Source: Fratercula arctica
Taxonomy: Eukaryota > Chordata > Aves > Charadriiformes > Alcidae
Length of the DNA: 64,000 bases
Direction: 5' to 3'
Assembly (NCBI GenBank): GCA_947846985.1
Contig: CANTUZ010000004.1
Span: 53,669,672-53,733,671 of the forward strand
Part shown: piece by piece, positions 13,325 through 26,118 of the stretch
Position numbering within the stretch: the stretch's first letter is position 1
How the letters are laid out: the number at the start of each line of letters is the position of its first letter
Program-made: the position numbers and the translations under genes
The notes under the pieces: model-generated
The model's database searches: none
What the model saw: the letters and a program-made list of their open reading frames with translations, nothing else
Told to the model about the DNA's origin: nothing

Positions 13325-13450
13325 TTGCATCTCAGTTTCCCCATCTGTAAAACATGGATAAAACTTACCTTCCCCACTCAGCGGATGTGTGGATTAGCTA
13401 GAGAGGCTGAAAACCCTTTGAAGATGAGAAGTGCTCATCATTATTATCCA
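13325..13450 (+). mobile_element. MIR-type SINE fragment, sense
   Basis: The sequence reads CATCTCAGTTTCCCCATCTG TAAAA, then GGATAAAACTTACCTTCCCC, then GTGTGGATTAGCTAGAGAGG. It ends with an AACCCTTTGAAGAT segment and ATCATTATTATC. This is the sense order of the MIR core and LINE-like tail (cctcagtttccccatctgtaaaatgggg, gtgaggattaaatgag, aagcgctttgag, attatta). It is the best-preserved SINE in the window, truncated at the tRNA-derived head. Confidence 0.75.
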
Positions 13451-16400
13451 AAACGGCAGCATTCCAATTACAGGCTCTCCTTCTTCTTCCTTTAGAAGCT
13501 GTCAAACATAATATACTGCTCCATGCGTCACAAAGATTAAATAGGTCTAATATGACAGGTTTAAGATGGACAGGATATTATCTTAACAAGGTTACAGGCA
13601 AATATAATTACTTGTTTGCTAATTCATTTCATTTAACCTACAAATGCTGTCAGGCTGCCTTCTGCAAAGAAGGACCCCAGAGTTCTGCCATTAAGGGGAC
13701 GTTATTTCTTTAGAGGGTGTGTGGAACCACCTCTTCTTCCTCACTACCTCCACCATTGTCAGACCAATGTATTTCATAATGGTCTTAGAAAGGCATTACA
13801 AGAATTTCACATTTCTTGGAAGCTACTTTTTGTTGTCAGCACACTGTCCAACTGCCATGTATTTTCCATTAGTTAATTACTCCTGATTATCTTTTCATTT
13901 TAGTAAAGGAGTATCTACAGCAGAGAAGCCACAGGGCAGACTTGCAAGGCACCTGCAGTAACTGTAGGTTACTGTAAAAATCTGTAAAAACAGATTATTT
14001 TTTTTTAAATTTCACAAGGTCTCTGCATGAATATTTAAGTACCTACATACTCTTTAAAAACCTTCTTTTCTTGAAGTCAGAGAAAAAAACATCTAAACAA
14101 GAACTAGAATTCAATTGTTTTTATATCAGCAGGATGCATCTTCTGAAGAGTCCTACAGACAGCTAATTCATTAAACTGATTTCCAGAGCAAGAAGTATCA
14201 CTTCATGACAGCAAAAAAAGGTATGGTCACCAGCAAAGCACATAGTCCCAAGAAGTCCTTCAGTGTAAAGGTGCTCCTTTCAAGGGGACAGATTTTCTAT
14301 CCTAACAAGCATGCAACTGGTGTCTTGTTTCTGCACAACCCAGGCAAAGCCATTGTACCCAGGGCTCAGCTCCATGGAGTTAATATCACTTCTGGCTTTG
14401 CCACTTTGCTCCCTCCCTGCTACCAGCTCTGCTGGATGCACCCAACGCAGGTAACACACCAACAGCCACAGTCTCATCAGCAGGGTGGTCAATACCCTCA
14501 TTAGCAGCAGAATGAAGCCACAGCGCCAGGTGCCCTACATTGCTAAATGACACAGTTAAGCTCGATTTTGCAATATAACGAAGGAAGTGAAGTAAATGAG
14601 AAGAGCTCAAAAGGCATGTGAATAGGATAAAGAGAACACAGAATTTTCTCTTTGCTTTTTTTCTCAAAATTTTCATGTCAGCCTAAATCAAGATGAAGGC
14701 ACTAGCTGACAATCCTCAGTTAATCTTCTGGAAATTGAGCTTTAGAGGTTAAATTCAATGAGTGTTTTAGAAACCCAGCGGATTCCTTGTAGCAATCTAA
14801 CATAATTAAAGAGTTTCCAAACATACTACACCTTTGAAAAAAAAAGGTGACAGCATCTCTAGATTCTGACCTAGATATTTATCTTTACAAAACTGGATTT
14901 AAAAAAGGCCCTGCAAAAGGTGGTGGTCTTCCAATCAGTTTAAGCAATAAAGAATGGGATTTTTAAGGGTCACTTTACCATGAAACTACAACCATGCCCT
15001 TTTATGTGGCTCTGTAGGTCAATCCTGCAGCAAGTGCACAGGCAGTGAAGATCCCTGTTTGCTGCAGTGAGACAGACAAACTCACAGGAGCCTGTTGTCC
15101 TTTCAAAAATGTCAAGCAAGACTGCATTTTGACTTATTTTGGACACCGCTGCTACACTGTCGAGAGAATCAATTCCATAGAAAATTTCTTCCCATGGAAA
15201 AGGACAGCTTGCTAGAGACACCTGGGCAATGAAGAGGTTTGGAGTCCTAGGGGCTGGCTGCATTTTTTGTAGAGAAGCCCCCTTAACAGCCATCCTTCTC
15301 TGTTAATGAACATTAACTTCTAAAAACCAATTTTTAAAACCAAGTTTAATTCTTGTTCATGACTTCATAAAGACATAAAGTCTTATGGGTGAAGGAGTGT
15401 GCTCACTAGAATTACAATTTCCAAACCATTTGAGACTTATTTTTGCAGAGAAACACACACACGCACTTAAAAGTTTGATGTACAGACCTACAATTAATTT
15501 GCTATCATCTCATGACAGCAAAGAAAGAGGCTAAGAAATGATTGATAGATTACACTTCAGAGAAAGAGAGGGATGTCTGTTTGAGCAACTTATTGGTTAC
15601 TTTGCAAGAGATTGACCTTTTTAATTCCCGTATGAACCTGAAGCTAACTTACAGCAGAAAAGGCCTGCTACACACACTGCACTGACAGCTAGAAACATTT
15701 GTATTTTTTTTCTTCAGACTAGAACACACACTCCTTTATCTTAAATTTTTCAAGGGTGAGGCAGTTAGGCTTCTGCCAAAAGAGAGACCGCTGGGATGGT
15801 GTCAGCAGTCCTGGGGCTACAGCTAGAGCAGTATGACAAAACTGGGGCATAATCCCTCTGCCTGAATCCCTCATACTGCAGTGTGGCTCAGCGAGGCTGG
15901 AGATCCAATTTCACAGCCATCCATCTTGATCTGATCAATGAAGGTAGAGTCCCCTATGACAGCAAGCCTCAACAGGCAATACTGCATTCTGATTTAAGTA
16001 ACTTCCAGCTCTGACCACCTGTCTCAGTGACCACATCTCTGTACTAAAGACAGCAAAACACTACAACTCCAAGGGCTGCATCTGGCAGAAGACCAAATAC
16101 AATAATGCCATATCTATATGGGCTTATTTCTATTGTTATGTTTTCATTTCCTTAATGGCTTGAATATCTTCTTTATCTCAGATAAATGTGCAAGCTAGAC
16201 TCCTTGTTTGCATAAACTACAAGTTTCTTTATTGGTATGCACACATCCAAAGTAATCTTTGCAAATGTCTACAATAAAAAAAAAGGGCAGCACAAAGTAA
16301 TCTGAAATCTATGCTGTTCCCCTGAAATACAGAGTGGCTAATTTTCTTTAACCATCTGCTCTGTCCACCTTAAACTAATCCTAATCCCCTATCTCATCTG

Positions 16401-19400
16401 AAGACAACCTTTTGTGCTATCCAAAACTCTGCTACACCAAGCAATAGGTGTAACAGATTTTCATCACCACGCTAGCTCCCACCATTAAGACCCATTTACT
16501 GGACTGCTCAGATAGAGCAGCTGCTTTGATTTAAGATCTCCGCTCCAGCTCAGCCCTGATCAGAGGAGCCTCAGAAAACTGGCAGTATATTTAAAGTTAT
16601 GCACTGTAATGAAGCCATACCACACACTTTAGAAGTCCACTGTCAAAGCATAATTGCCACTGCTGCTACACCTTAGGACCTCCGGACTGGATTACTGTAT
16701 TGATTTTTACATGGAGCAGCTGTGGATCACTTAAAAGTTGCAAGCAATGGAGAAAGCAGCTATTCACAAGGAACACAACATAACAATTTTTCAGACCATA
16801 TGACTGCCCTGTTAACCCTAATACAGCTCAAGATGTTGATGTTGAGCTATGAAAGTCTTTATATGGGTTAGGTCCAAGCTATTTTTAAGATCACCTTTCT
16901 CCATCTGAGTGCCATAACTGTTAAGAAAAGCCTCCTAGTTTTAATAAATAATTCTAACAGCAGGAAATTTTTATTGAAGCAAATTTGACACTGTTCAATT
17001 TGACAGTGAAATAAAATTTGACTATCATTCCTCTATGGATCTGATACAGCCCTGTCTGTCTACATTTAGCACAAGGTATATGACTATGAAGGCACACATG
17101 GCAAACAGGAGTCTGCACAAACACATCTCCCCAGTACGTGAATGCTTCCTTTTAACTTCGGAAATATTTTAAAGCCTTGTCTTAAATTTGCAAAGCCTTT
17201 AACCAAGCTGCCTTTACAATCCCCTCATTTTCCATGATCTTGCACGATAGCTCTGCTCTCGAAGAACAATGCAGCCTTAAGCAAAGCAGCAAGGATTGTG
17301 TATTTTCAATGGCTGGATGCCAAATATTAAAGTTCTTGTGAAAAGAAATTTGCCAAAGCCTGCTGTTTAACTCCAAACACAAACTACATTTTGGGGAAAA
17401 CTTTTTCTAGGTGAAGCATCAATAAAAAGTGTCATCACAAGCGGAAAAAGGAATGTTTCATTCATATGCTTGTGAACAAAAAAAAAATAATGATCTTTAT
17501 GGGAATACATACTGATATTCTTTTACTTTTTTTAAAATAAAGCTTAATAAACATCTCAAGCTTCATACTTAGTTGGAAACTAAATTGGATTTCTAAATCT
17601 CTACCTATAAATCTTTGAAAGTACTCAGCGTCTGATGTCAGGAGATCCACTATTCAGTGCCTTTGAAAGTGAAACTATGTGTATTTCAAAGCCCAGAGAG
17701 GATTAAAGAAGGTTAAGTTAAAAAAAAAAACAAAACACACCCACCCCAAAAACCAAACAAACTTGAAAATCTACCCTTCAAATCATATATGCCCAAAGAA
17801 AGAAAGAGTTGCATGGTGTCTGTATGTCTTAATCCTGGCATGCGTGTATTTATTTCTACTGCCTTTGATCAATAAGCAGTGGAAATCCATGCACCTGGGA
17901 AGTTAAAACAGAAATCACAACCTGACTTTTCAGGTTCTCCTACACACAAAGTTTTACTCCTAGAGAGGGTCCCGCTGAGCCAGGATTACATGCAAGGAAG
18001 GACTGTTCAACACAGGAGAAGGCTGTGCAATCAGGACCAATATATCACTCAGGAAAGATGAAGGCAAACAGTAGCATCCACTATAGCACGGGAGGCACAC
18101 GGTTTATGTGTGTTTCCATGGGTGGCTCGGATTAACTACTTATAGCACAGTAAAAAAATATGAACCATGAAAACTGTAATGGACTGGTATAATTTCTGGC
18201 CACTTAGTGGCTTTATGGTCTCTGCATTTTCCCCACACACTGGAAAATAAACAAGTACAGGTGCGACCTCCTTGTTAACGGGAACAAGCAAAGCTTCTCT
18301 AACAGCTGCTTTATCTGCTGTTTCTGAAATAATACTGCAAGCTGAAGCCCTAACTAATCCAACTGCTGTAATAAAAAAGCTGATGCCATCATTTTTCTAA
18401 TCACTTCAACAAGCTACATATACACATAGTGATTATTACATACACGATGCTCCCTTTGCTTGCAGAAAACTGATCATCCCATTGATTGCAGCTTTATATT
18501 TAGATTCCAACAATGAAAGTATCTTAAGCTTAGAAAGCAGCAGCCTGGTCTTCTGGTTGACTAGTTCCCTGTCAAATAATTAGTAGAGACAGACAGGAAA
18601 AAAGAAAATCAGTATCTACATTAATATCTATGACTCATTAGAAAATTCTCCCTTTTAAAAATTTCCATTCTGGACAGCTATGCACTAAGAAGTACAATTT
18701 CATTTCTCTCTGCCCAAGACAGAAGAAGCTGCATTTCCAACCACAACTCTTACAAATACACCAGTGCCCCGTCAGCAAACCCAACAGGAGCATTATGGCA
18801 ATCGCATAATTCTGTTCCTTGAAGAAGAAAACTGTTATTTTGAATGAACAGGCACCAGTAAAAGACCTCAGTGTTACACTGAAGAAAAAGAAAAGAGAGA
18901 ACTCGTGTTCACGCTCTGAAACTGGTAATTTAAATATTTCTTCATCCTGACCCATATGCCTTTGCATTTGGATCGTACCAGATCCCGAATGCCACAAACC
19001 CCAGACCTGAAATGGTGTGGGGGAATGGCTGCAGCCTTGCCTCAAGTGCAGGCAGCACTCCCAGCATGAGACCAAGCAATGCGAGATGTCCCGAATTGCT
19101 ATTTTGGTAGAAATCCATCATGTATTCTTCCAAAATTTTATTACGTTTATTTCAGGGTGTTGGCAAAATGCATAAGACAGGAATGTATCAGAGAACAAGC
19201 ACATTATAAAACTCTTGGTGTAACCACCAGGTGAAGCCAGCAAGTTTATATCCTACTCTTTTTTTTATTCTATTATTTTCTATTACGTTCCTCCCAAATA
19301 GTAGTTATTACGTAAAGTTGACATTCCAGGTGTGCAGCACAGGCCTCTGCATTACCAAGGCCATCATAGAATTACATAAATCGAATAATTTAATTGAAAT

Positions 19401-20016
19401 AATCAAAAATTACTTACTAGAACTGAAGCCAAATACGAGCAGAGCTTGGCTTTCCTCCAATATGTGCTAGCAACAATATCCCAACCTTGTTAACATATTG
19501 CAAGTTTTTGTATAGGCAAGAGATCACAAGATAAATCAGTTCCTCTCTTTCTGCAGTACACAAATCATGTACTCATTCAATACATACCAAATCCTTCACA
19601 TATATCTTGAAGTGTTCTTTCTAAGAATACACCAGGCTGCCTAATAAACTAAAAGTGCCTTCATTGAATGGACCAAATTCCCAGTGAGGCTTACAGAGTT
19701 CAGGTACATCACAAAGCAGATCCTTTCAATGAGTTAATTGGAGCTACAGAAAACCATCAACATTCAGTGAAAGAAATTCAACTGTTTGTTTTGCAAAGTT
19801 CACATAGAATTTGATGAATATATTTGAAATACTCCTGTTTCGTAATGAGCATGAAAGAACTGGTCCTCTAACATATCTGTTCAAACAATTGACATTTCAT
19901 ATCAATTCAATTTTTTAACTTACCTTGCATATCAGTGTATAAAAAGATAAGGAAATAGACAATATGTAGCACTAGCACATGCAAAGAACACATGAAATCT
20001 GCTACTTCAATGAATC

Positions 20017-20565
20017 ATGCCAGGTCTGCACTATTACTTGCACAACACAGATGCTGTGTTAGCAAGTTTCCACATAAAAACCTGTGCTCTCCGCCTTAAA
20101 AGACTGAACCAGCTAGGTTGTCTATGGAAAGGTGTCCTTGCAAACAGAAATCTGCAAACAGAAATAATATCAAAAGTAGTTAGTCATGTAAGCCGTCTAC
20201 ATGTTAAGGAGCAAAAGCACACAACAAAGAATCACTCTATTCTGAAGTTTAAAAAGGAACACTATTTCAACATAACGGCCTCAGTCTTCAAACACAGGCA
20301 GAGACACAATAGCGTGGAGATGCTGGACCTCTTGAAGACAGTGATACAGGCTTCTAACTGCATCTACATATACATATTCAGATCATTCCTACTCTTCGAG
20401 GCAGCTCAGGATAACAGTGTAAAATACCAGGGTGGAGAGGAATCGTGGTTATGTCTCTATTCAGCAATATCCACTATGGCTGACTCAGATGAGTGCAAGA
20501 AAAGCAGCTGTAACTCTCAGGGGATTGTAGATGAGATGGATAGCAGAATGAGGGAGGGAAGGTAA
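20017..20565 (+). other. 182-codon open frame, no known product
   Basis: The frame opens with ATG at 20017 and ends in a basic, serine-rich tail. I recognise no fold, signal peptide or catalytic motif. The residue make-up (Lys/Asn/Ser/His rich) matches translated AT-rich DNA. No splice sites or promoter frame it. It is probably a chance frame. Confidence 0.1.
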
Positions 20566-20639
20566 AAGTAGCCAACAAGATGATGCATCTAAAAGACTAT
20601 TCCAGAAAACTACATTGATGCCTATGTTGTTGAAATAAA

Positions 20640-20790
20640 GGGTAAAATTCTGAAAGCTTCATCCTAAAGCTGGAAAACAAAGTCCACATTTATCTAAGTG
20701 TCTTGTTTTCAAATTATGAACACCATGAAAATTATGAAAGTTATCAGAGGCTATGGGTGCTTAGCAGTGATATAGATCAGATCACTTGGT
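20640..20790 (+). repeat. Possible old amniote interspersed repeat
   Basis: The phrase AAGTTATCAGAGGCTATGGG TGCTTAGCA resembles a low-divergence repeat I know from turtle, crocodile and bird DNA, where a GGGTGCTCAGCAC segment follows gaaaatc-type sequence. The family name is not certain and the match is partial. Confidence 0.3.
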
Positions 20791-23700
20791 TATTTAAGAG
20801 GGAGTGATAAAACCTCAGATATAAGATATGCAACACATTCCAGTTTTGGGGCTCCTCTCATAGGCCAGACCGAAGTGGGAGTGACAGATCTGAGTGCCTT
20901 TCCATGTACAGGAGGAGCTAATGCCCACCTCCTCTGATTCCTCCCAGGGAAACAGAAAGAGAACAGCAGAAGTAGTCTAAAGACTACCAATTAGATTATG
21001 CTGATTTAGGGATGTACCTTTTGATGTGCCTGGGATTTGAAAATTTTGTTTGCTGTTACCTTATGCATGAGCAAAAGCACTCCTCTTTCCAACCCCTCAG
21101 GACAGAATAAAAACCCTAGTAAATCAATAACTGCCATTAAATATGAAACCATTTCTGAATCCTCACAGTAAATAAAGAATCCAGGTTTATCTAGCCCTCA
21201 ATATAAAAGGATATCAAATTCCTGAGGTTGTATTTTACACTCCCTTGATAGCACAGAGTACAATTTATTAGCTTGCGGACAGCAAAGAGTATCTTACGAT
21301 ACATTATTGTAGGCAGAGAATAACCCACCCAGAAGGCACTCAGAAGTTTATTTTCCTCTAGTATCTTCCATTCTGAAGACCTGGGAAAATGTGAACCCAG
21401 ATGATTCCACTGACTCATCTTCTCCTCATAAATAGCAATTTAGAGGACAGAAATGTTAAAAGGCTGCTGTCTGTTGAGCTTAATATATTACATCTGGAAA
21501 GATGGCCATTATTGACCTGATAAATTGAAACTGATAAATCTTGGGTTGTATCCATATCATGAGAAAAATTAATCATGTGGACTGAAAATAAAACCATAAT
21601 GTTATATTACATTTGCCTCATCTCCAGGAATATACCTAGAAATGTACATTTCAGGAATTAAATGCAAACTATTCAGCAACCCTTATATTGTGACTGGAAA
21701 GGATCACCCTGCTTCAAAAAATTACTCTAATGTGTACATCAAAAGTGGAATGAAAGCTTTGAGAATTTATGCAGTATTTAAATATTGCTGAACTACAAAT
21801 GTAATGGCTAATTCAAGACAAAAATGTCACCTATTTTGTTAAGATCAAGCAGTCATAAGGGTCTTGACTGGTTCAAATGATCAAAAACTACAATGGAAGT
21901 GTTTCTCTTGAGCTGTACAGTTAACACATCATCTGCTTTGCAGAGTCACAAGCTACAGGCTATATTCCTGGGGAAAATATCCTCTTATATGTTCTCTAAT
22001 TCTCCTGTCCATTTTTGTATTAACAGGTTTGTACCATAAAGCTTTTTCCACCCTTTATTTCACATCCATTAACACAGAAGAGAGTGTTCTCAGGAATGAA
22101 AGTGTTCCTTTTTTACTGGTTAAAAAATAGCTATGATAGATAGCAAATTTTACAAATATTTAGTCATGGAGGAAAACCACATTGTATAACACATCCAGCA
22201 CTTTAAAAAATCAAAATATCAATTACAAATATAGTCAGTAAGCAAACCCTAAGAATTTGCAAGTTGGATAAAAATCTCATTCCCAGAACTAAAATGTAAA
22301 GTTGACATATGCTTAACACTTATATTGCAGAAGTACTGACAGGCCAAAGACAGCTGGTCTGTTAAATCAGTAAGACCCAAAGACTGTATCATATTAAGAA
22401 CAGTCAGTGTTTGAAAGAGCTAGGCAGAGCATTTGGAAAGGCTTCTCAGCACTAGCTGGCACTCTTCTGGCATGAAGTCTTAGTTTAAGTTTAACAGTGA
22501 CTGATGTAAACATAAACCATTAAACTGAACTATGTTTGTCCAGGAAGGAAGTTTCTTATTCGTGATGGGGACACCCATGGAATAGCACTTATTTCCTGCA
22601 AGATGGACAGAAGGTTACAACTTCTGGGTAGTACTGCCTCTATTCACCACAAACTGTCTCAAATAATTTAATTAAGGGAGAGAGCACAGAATCAGAACTG
22701 GAATCACTCTACCACATTAACTGCCGATTATAGATGGATATAAACTTTGGGAAACAAGCCTAGTCAGATCCACAGTATAACTGCCAGGACAGAATGTCAT
22801 TAAGCAAAGACAAAGATAAGCTGGACAGACATTTGTCTTCTGTCTCCCCTGTTCAACCACAAATTCCTTCAGTTTGGGTGGGTTTTTTTTAAAGATTTAA
22901 AAGTATCTCTACAACTTCCAAATAAACTTGCTGAGGTAGAGAACAACAGCAAGCATCCAGTTGCAAGAGCCAGCAACTGAGGAATAGTCATTGCGGTATC
23001 TTCTCAGTGTAGTTTATAATATTCTTTTCCTCCTGCTGTTTTTCAGAAAAAGAAAAAACCTCAAGCCATAATTATCACAACAAATGAAAGAATACTGGCC
23101 AACTCTTCAGAGGGGCACCCAACCTTGCTACGCCTGCAAGGCCTTCCTGCTTGCCATCAGCCATGAATTTCTTCTCTGCCGCCATCAAGAGCTCTATTAT
23201 CAAAATAAATATATGGGGAGGAAAAAAGGACTCCCATGATGGCCATCTGATCGTAACCCCTTTTCTGACCCTTGCTCTGGGTTCAGCTTCAACTGCCTTC
23301 ATCCATATCAAGAAAAGCATACACAAGCCAAAAAGCCTCATAAAACATTTGACTCATCATTGTTATTAAATCATTTTAAAGCGCCAAGTTGGAAACAGAA
23401 TCCTATTCCTTTTTTGAGGATTCAACAAAGCAGAGATTACATGACTGGCAGGTGTTTGACAAACTATATCCTGTAAGGAATCTCAGACTGTCTACAGATC
23501 ATGATGCTAAGAATCAAAAAGTTATCTTTCCTTTTTAGGGTCCTCACAGAAACATTTGTACCCATGTTAGTGAGAATAGGACAACACAAAATTCATTTTA
23601 GAAAGTTCATCACCCTGCTGGAGACTGGAAGGGTTTATGGCAGAGTTTATGGCACAATCATTCAAATCCCAAAATAGGTAAAAACTGGTTCATTCTGAAC

Positions 23701-24153
23701 ATTTGCATTCCCTCAAAATAATCAATTTATGTTGTTATTTTTAAAAAAAAACGGACTTCAGATATCTGCTTCAGTGAGCAAACTCTCAGAATGGAAAACA
23801 CACACAGGAAGATGTGTCCTCCCCTTGGCTGGTTTACATCGTTGTAATTAATTCGGGTACTGAATTTCACTAGTTAAGAATCTGGTATATCAAATAATTT
23901 AATTTCACGGATGGCCCTACATGGCACAGTTAGATGTAGCTACTGCTGATACACAAATGTTTGTGGGTTTAACAAGGTCTACTCCTTTCTGGATTGCAAG
24001 CAGGTGCCAGGGAGCAGCAGGGTACTCGGTGCCCCTCTCATCCCAAGTCCATCAGTGCAGGGATGGCCACAGCTTTCCGCAGGTGCACAAGAGCACCGGG
24101 GCAGTATCTGGGAGGCAACTACAAGACTTGAACTCCAAATTGAGATCTCCTGT

Positions 24154-24175
24154 GCAAAGCAAAGCAAAGCAAAGC
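24154..24175 (+). repeat. (GCAAA)n microsatellite
   Basis: Four tandem copies of the pentamer GCAAA are followed by a partial fifth. This is a simple repeat that can vary in length by slippage. Confidence 0.9.
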
Positions 24176-24433
24176 TGCTGGTTGAACTTCAACAAGTATA
24201 AGCCCCCCTGCTCAGTTTGTTCCAATAAAAACCTCCTTACTGCTCTACCAAGGTCGTGTAATGAGAGATTCTGCCTCACAAAGAGACAAAGGTTTTGAGT
24301 ATAAAGAAATTTGTTGCTGTGGTGATGTTGATGATTCACCCCTACTCTGTGGCTTTACACCTAGCTACCATGGCACAAACGTCACACACGCAACACTATC
24401 AGACTCTTGCACTTATGTGTGGAATAGACTCCG

Positions 24434-24575
24434 AGTCTGCAAAGTATGTACACCCACCCTCACCTCTTAGGGTAATGCAGTGGGACTTAGTCATGCGCTT
24501 AAGTGGCTTGTTGACTAAAAATGGATTAACCCATGTCTGTAGTCAAATGCATGCTGAAGTGTTTGGCTGAAGAGG
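24434..24575 (+). repeat. Old amniote repeat, CTTAAGTG-type
   Basis: The right half reads GGGACTTAGTCATGCGCTTA AGTGG, and the end reads GCTGAAGTGTTTGGCTGAAG. Both recall an old dispersed repeat of birds, turtles and crocodiles built around 'tcaatgggacttaagcatgtgcttaagtgctttgctgaa'. The left part (GTCTGCAAAGTATGTACACC) fits the opposite arm of that self-complementary unit. I cannot assign a database family name. Confidence 0.45.
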
Positions 24576-26098
24576 GACATAAACCTGCCTTGAGTTTAAC
24601 TTGCTTTGCTTCCTTCATCTGTGTAGGTTTGTGGTCGTAGTAGTTTTTACAGGTTCATAGACAGAGGGATAAAGATTATTCTACTGTTATAACATCTCCC
24701 AGGACTAGCTGGGAGATCCCAGGCTGGAAGAAAGTGTACCAGTAACACAACCCATAGATCATAAGCAGAGTTTTGCAAAATGCATTAAAATCAGCTTGCA
24801 CAATTTTATTTTCTAAATAAAACTGTTCAAAGATAGGAAAGACTCCCAAACCACCGAGCAATATTTTCGCTGGCTCCTTTGAAATTTTTCAAGCAGTTGA
24901 ATATCATTAGATGGATTCCAGTAAAAAGAAAAAAGAAAAGATAGGGCTCCATACAACAATGACCTGACTCTAATCTTAATTATTTAGGTGTAAATGGAAA
25001 GGAACTCCACTGAAGCCACTAGAATAACAGCACTGTCATCTCCTTAATCTCAGTACACTATGCAAACTACATTCAATATTTGTCAAAAATCGAAGGTCTA
25101 AGACTTATCCAGAAGAGTGCAGAACTTGGTCTGGAAAATCCAAATTGAAGATTATCAAACAAATATGCAAACAAAAGCACAATAATTACACTACTGCCCA
25201 GCACAATCATTATTTTGTAGGCAGTTAACAACAGTTAACTGTTTTGTAACAGTTAATGGCCTGATGCTTGCATATTTAGAATCCAAATGGAGCGACATTA
25301 AGAAAGTTGGTGTTAATGTGACAGAGTCATTATATTCTATTGCCCACCTCCCAAAATAGATATATGTTGTCACTCTTATGCAGTACATAGTAGGACATGA
25401 TCCATTCCATCAACTGCAACAGGAACATTTTTGACACTCCCTCCTCCCCCAAAAAAGTAGGCAAAGTGTTTAGCAATCACTCTGCACATAAATTCCCAGA
25501 GAAAAGACTTGTTTTGTTTTGCGTGGCCTCTAATATGTCCACTATGAGAAGAGTTTGGCAGCACCCTCTATAAACTACCTGCAAGAGCCTGCTCTCAAGG
25601 AAAGATTTAAAGGATCTTTAAGAAGAAGGAAACAGGCAGACACATACAAACCATGATAGTTTTGATTCTGGACTGTTGCCAGCATTCAGCACAGCTTTAA
25701 TGTTAAGATACACAAAATTTTTCTGCACGTAGATTTTATAACATGTTTCTTACTCATGGGATTCGTATATCTCACTCAGGCATATATACTACTAACAAAC
25801 ATGTATGTAACTTTTTTCCAGGAATGAAATGTAAACTGCATTTTATACATAACAAATTCCCTGATTATATACACAGATCTATTGCACAGGACACTTGTGT
25901 TTCAGTCACATCATCTGAAAACATTTAGAGGAGAGAGGAGTTTGCATGTGTGTGCTTTTTTTTGCTCCCAAGCAGCTAGTTCACTGCTAAGAAATGCTGA
26001 TGAAATTGATTTTTATTGATCAGCTTCATGCTTCATCTAACATACTAGGATGTTTGGTGCCTGATCCACAGTAATTGCATAATCAATTTCTTGCTTCC

Positions 26099-26118
26099 TT
26101 AATAAATTAATTTATTAA
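26099..26118. repeat. 20-bp perfect AT palindrome
   Basis: TTAATAAATT is followed directly by its exact reverse complement AATTTATTAA. The site lies in an AT-rich block with TAATTGCATAATCAATT just upstream (26073-26090). It could be a dimeric homeodomain-type site, a cruciform-prone spot or a chance product of AT richness. Confidence 0.85.

Larger units (their letters stand above)
13451..24153. other. Long anonymous AT-rich stretch
   Basis: About 10.7 kb hold no gene that I can support. Single open frames of 182 codons (20017-20565) and 145 codons (18638-19075, minus) are present without recognisable domains. A possible old repeat at 20640-20790 is listed separately. No young CR1 or LTR insertion was found. 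The AT-rich blocks near 13850-13910 and 18320-18530 could be conserved non-coding sequence, which only an alignment can show. Confidence 0.5.

Noticed and set aside
20017..20565. 182-codon frame as a gene
   Set aside because: No domain, splice or promoter evidence. The composition is that of translated AT-rich DNA and the length is within chance for the window.
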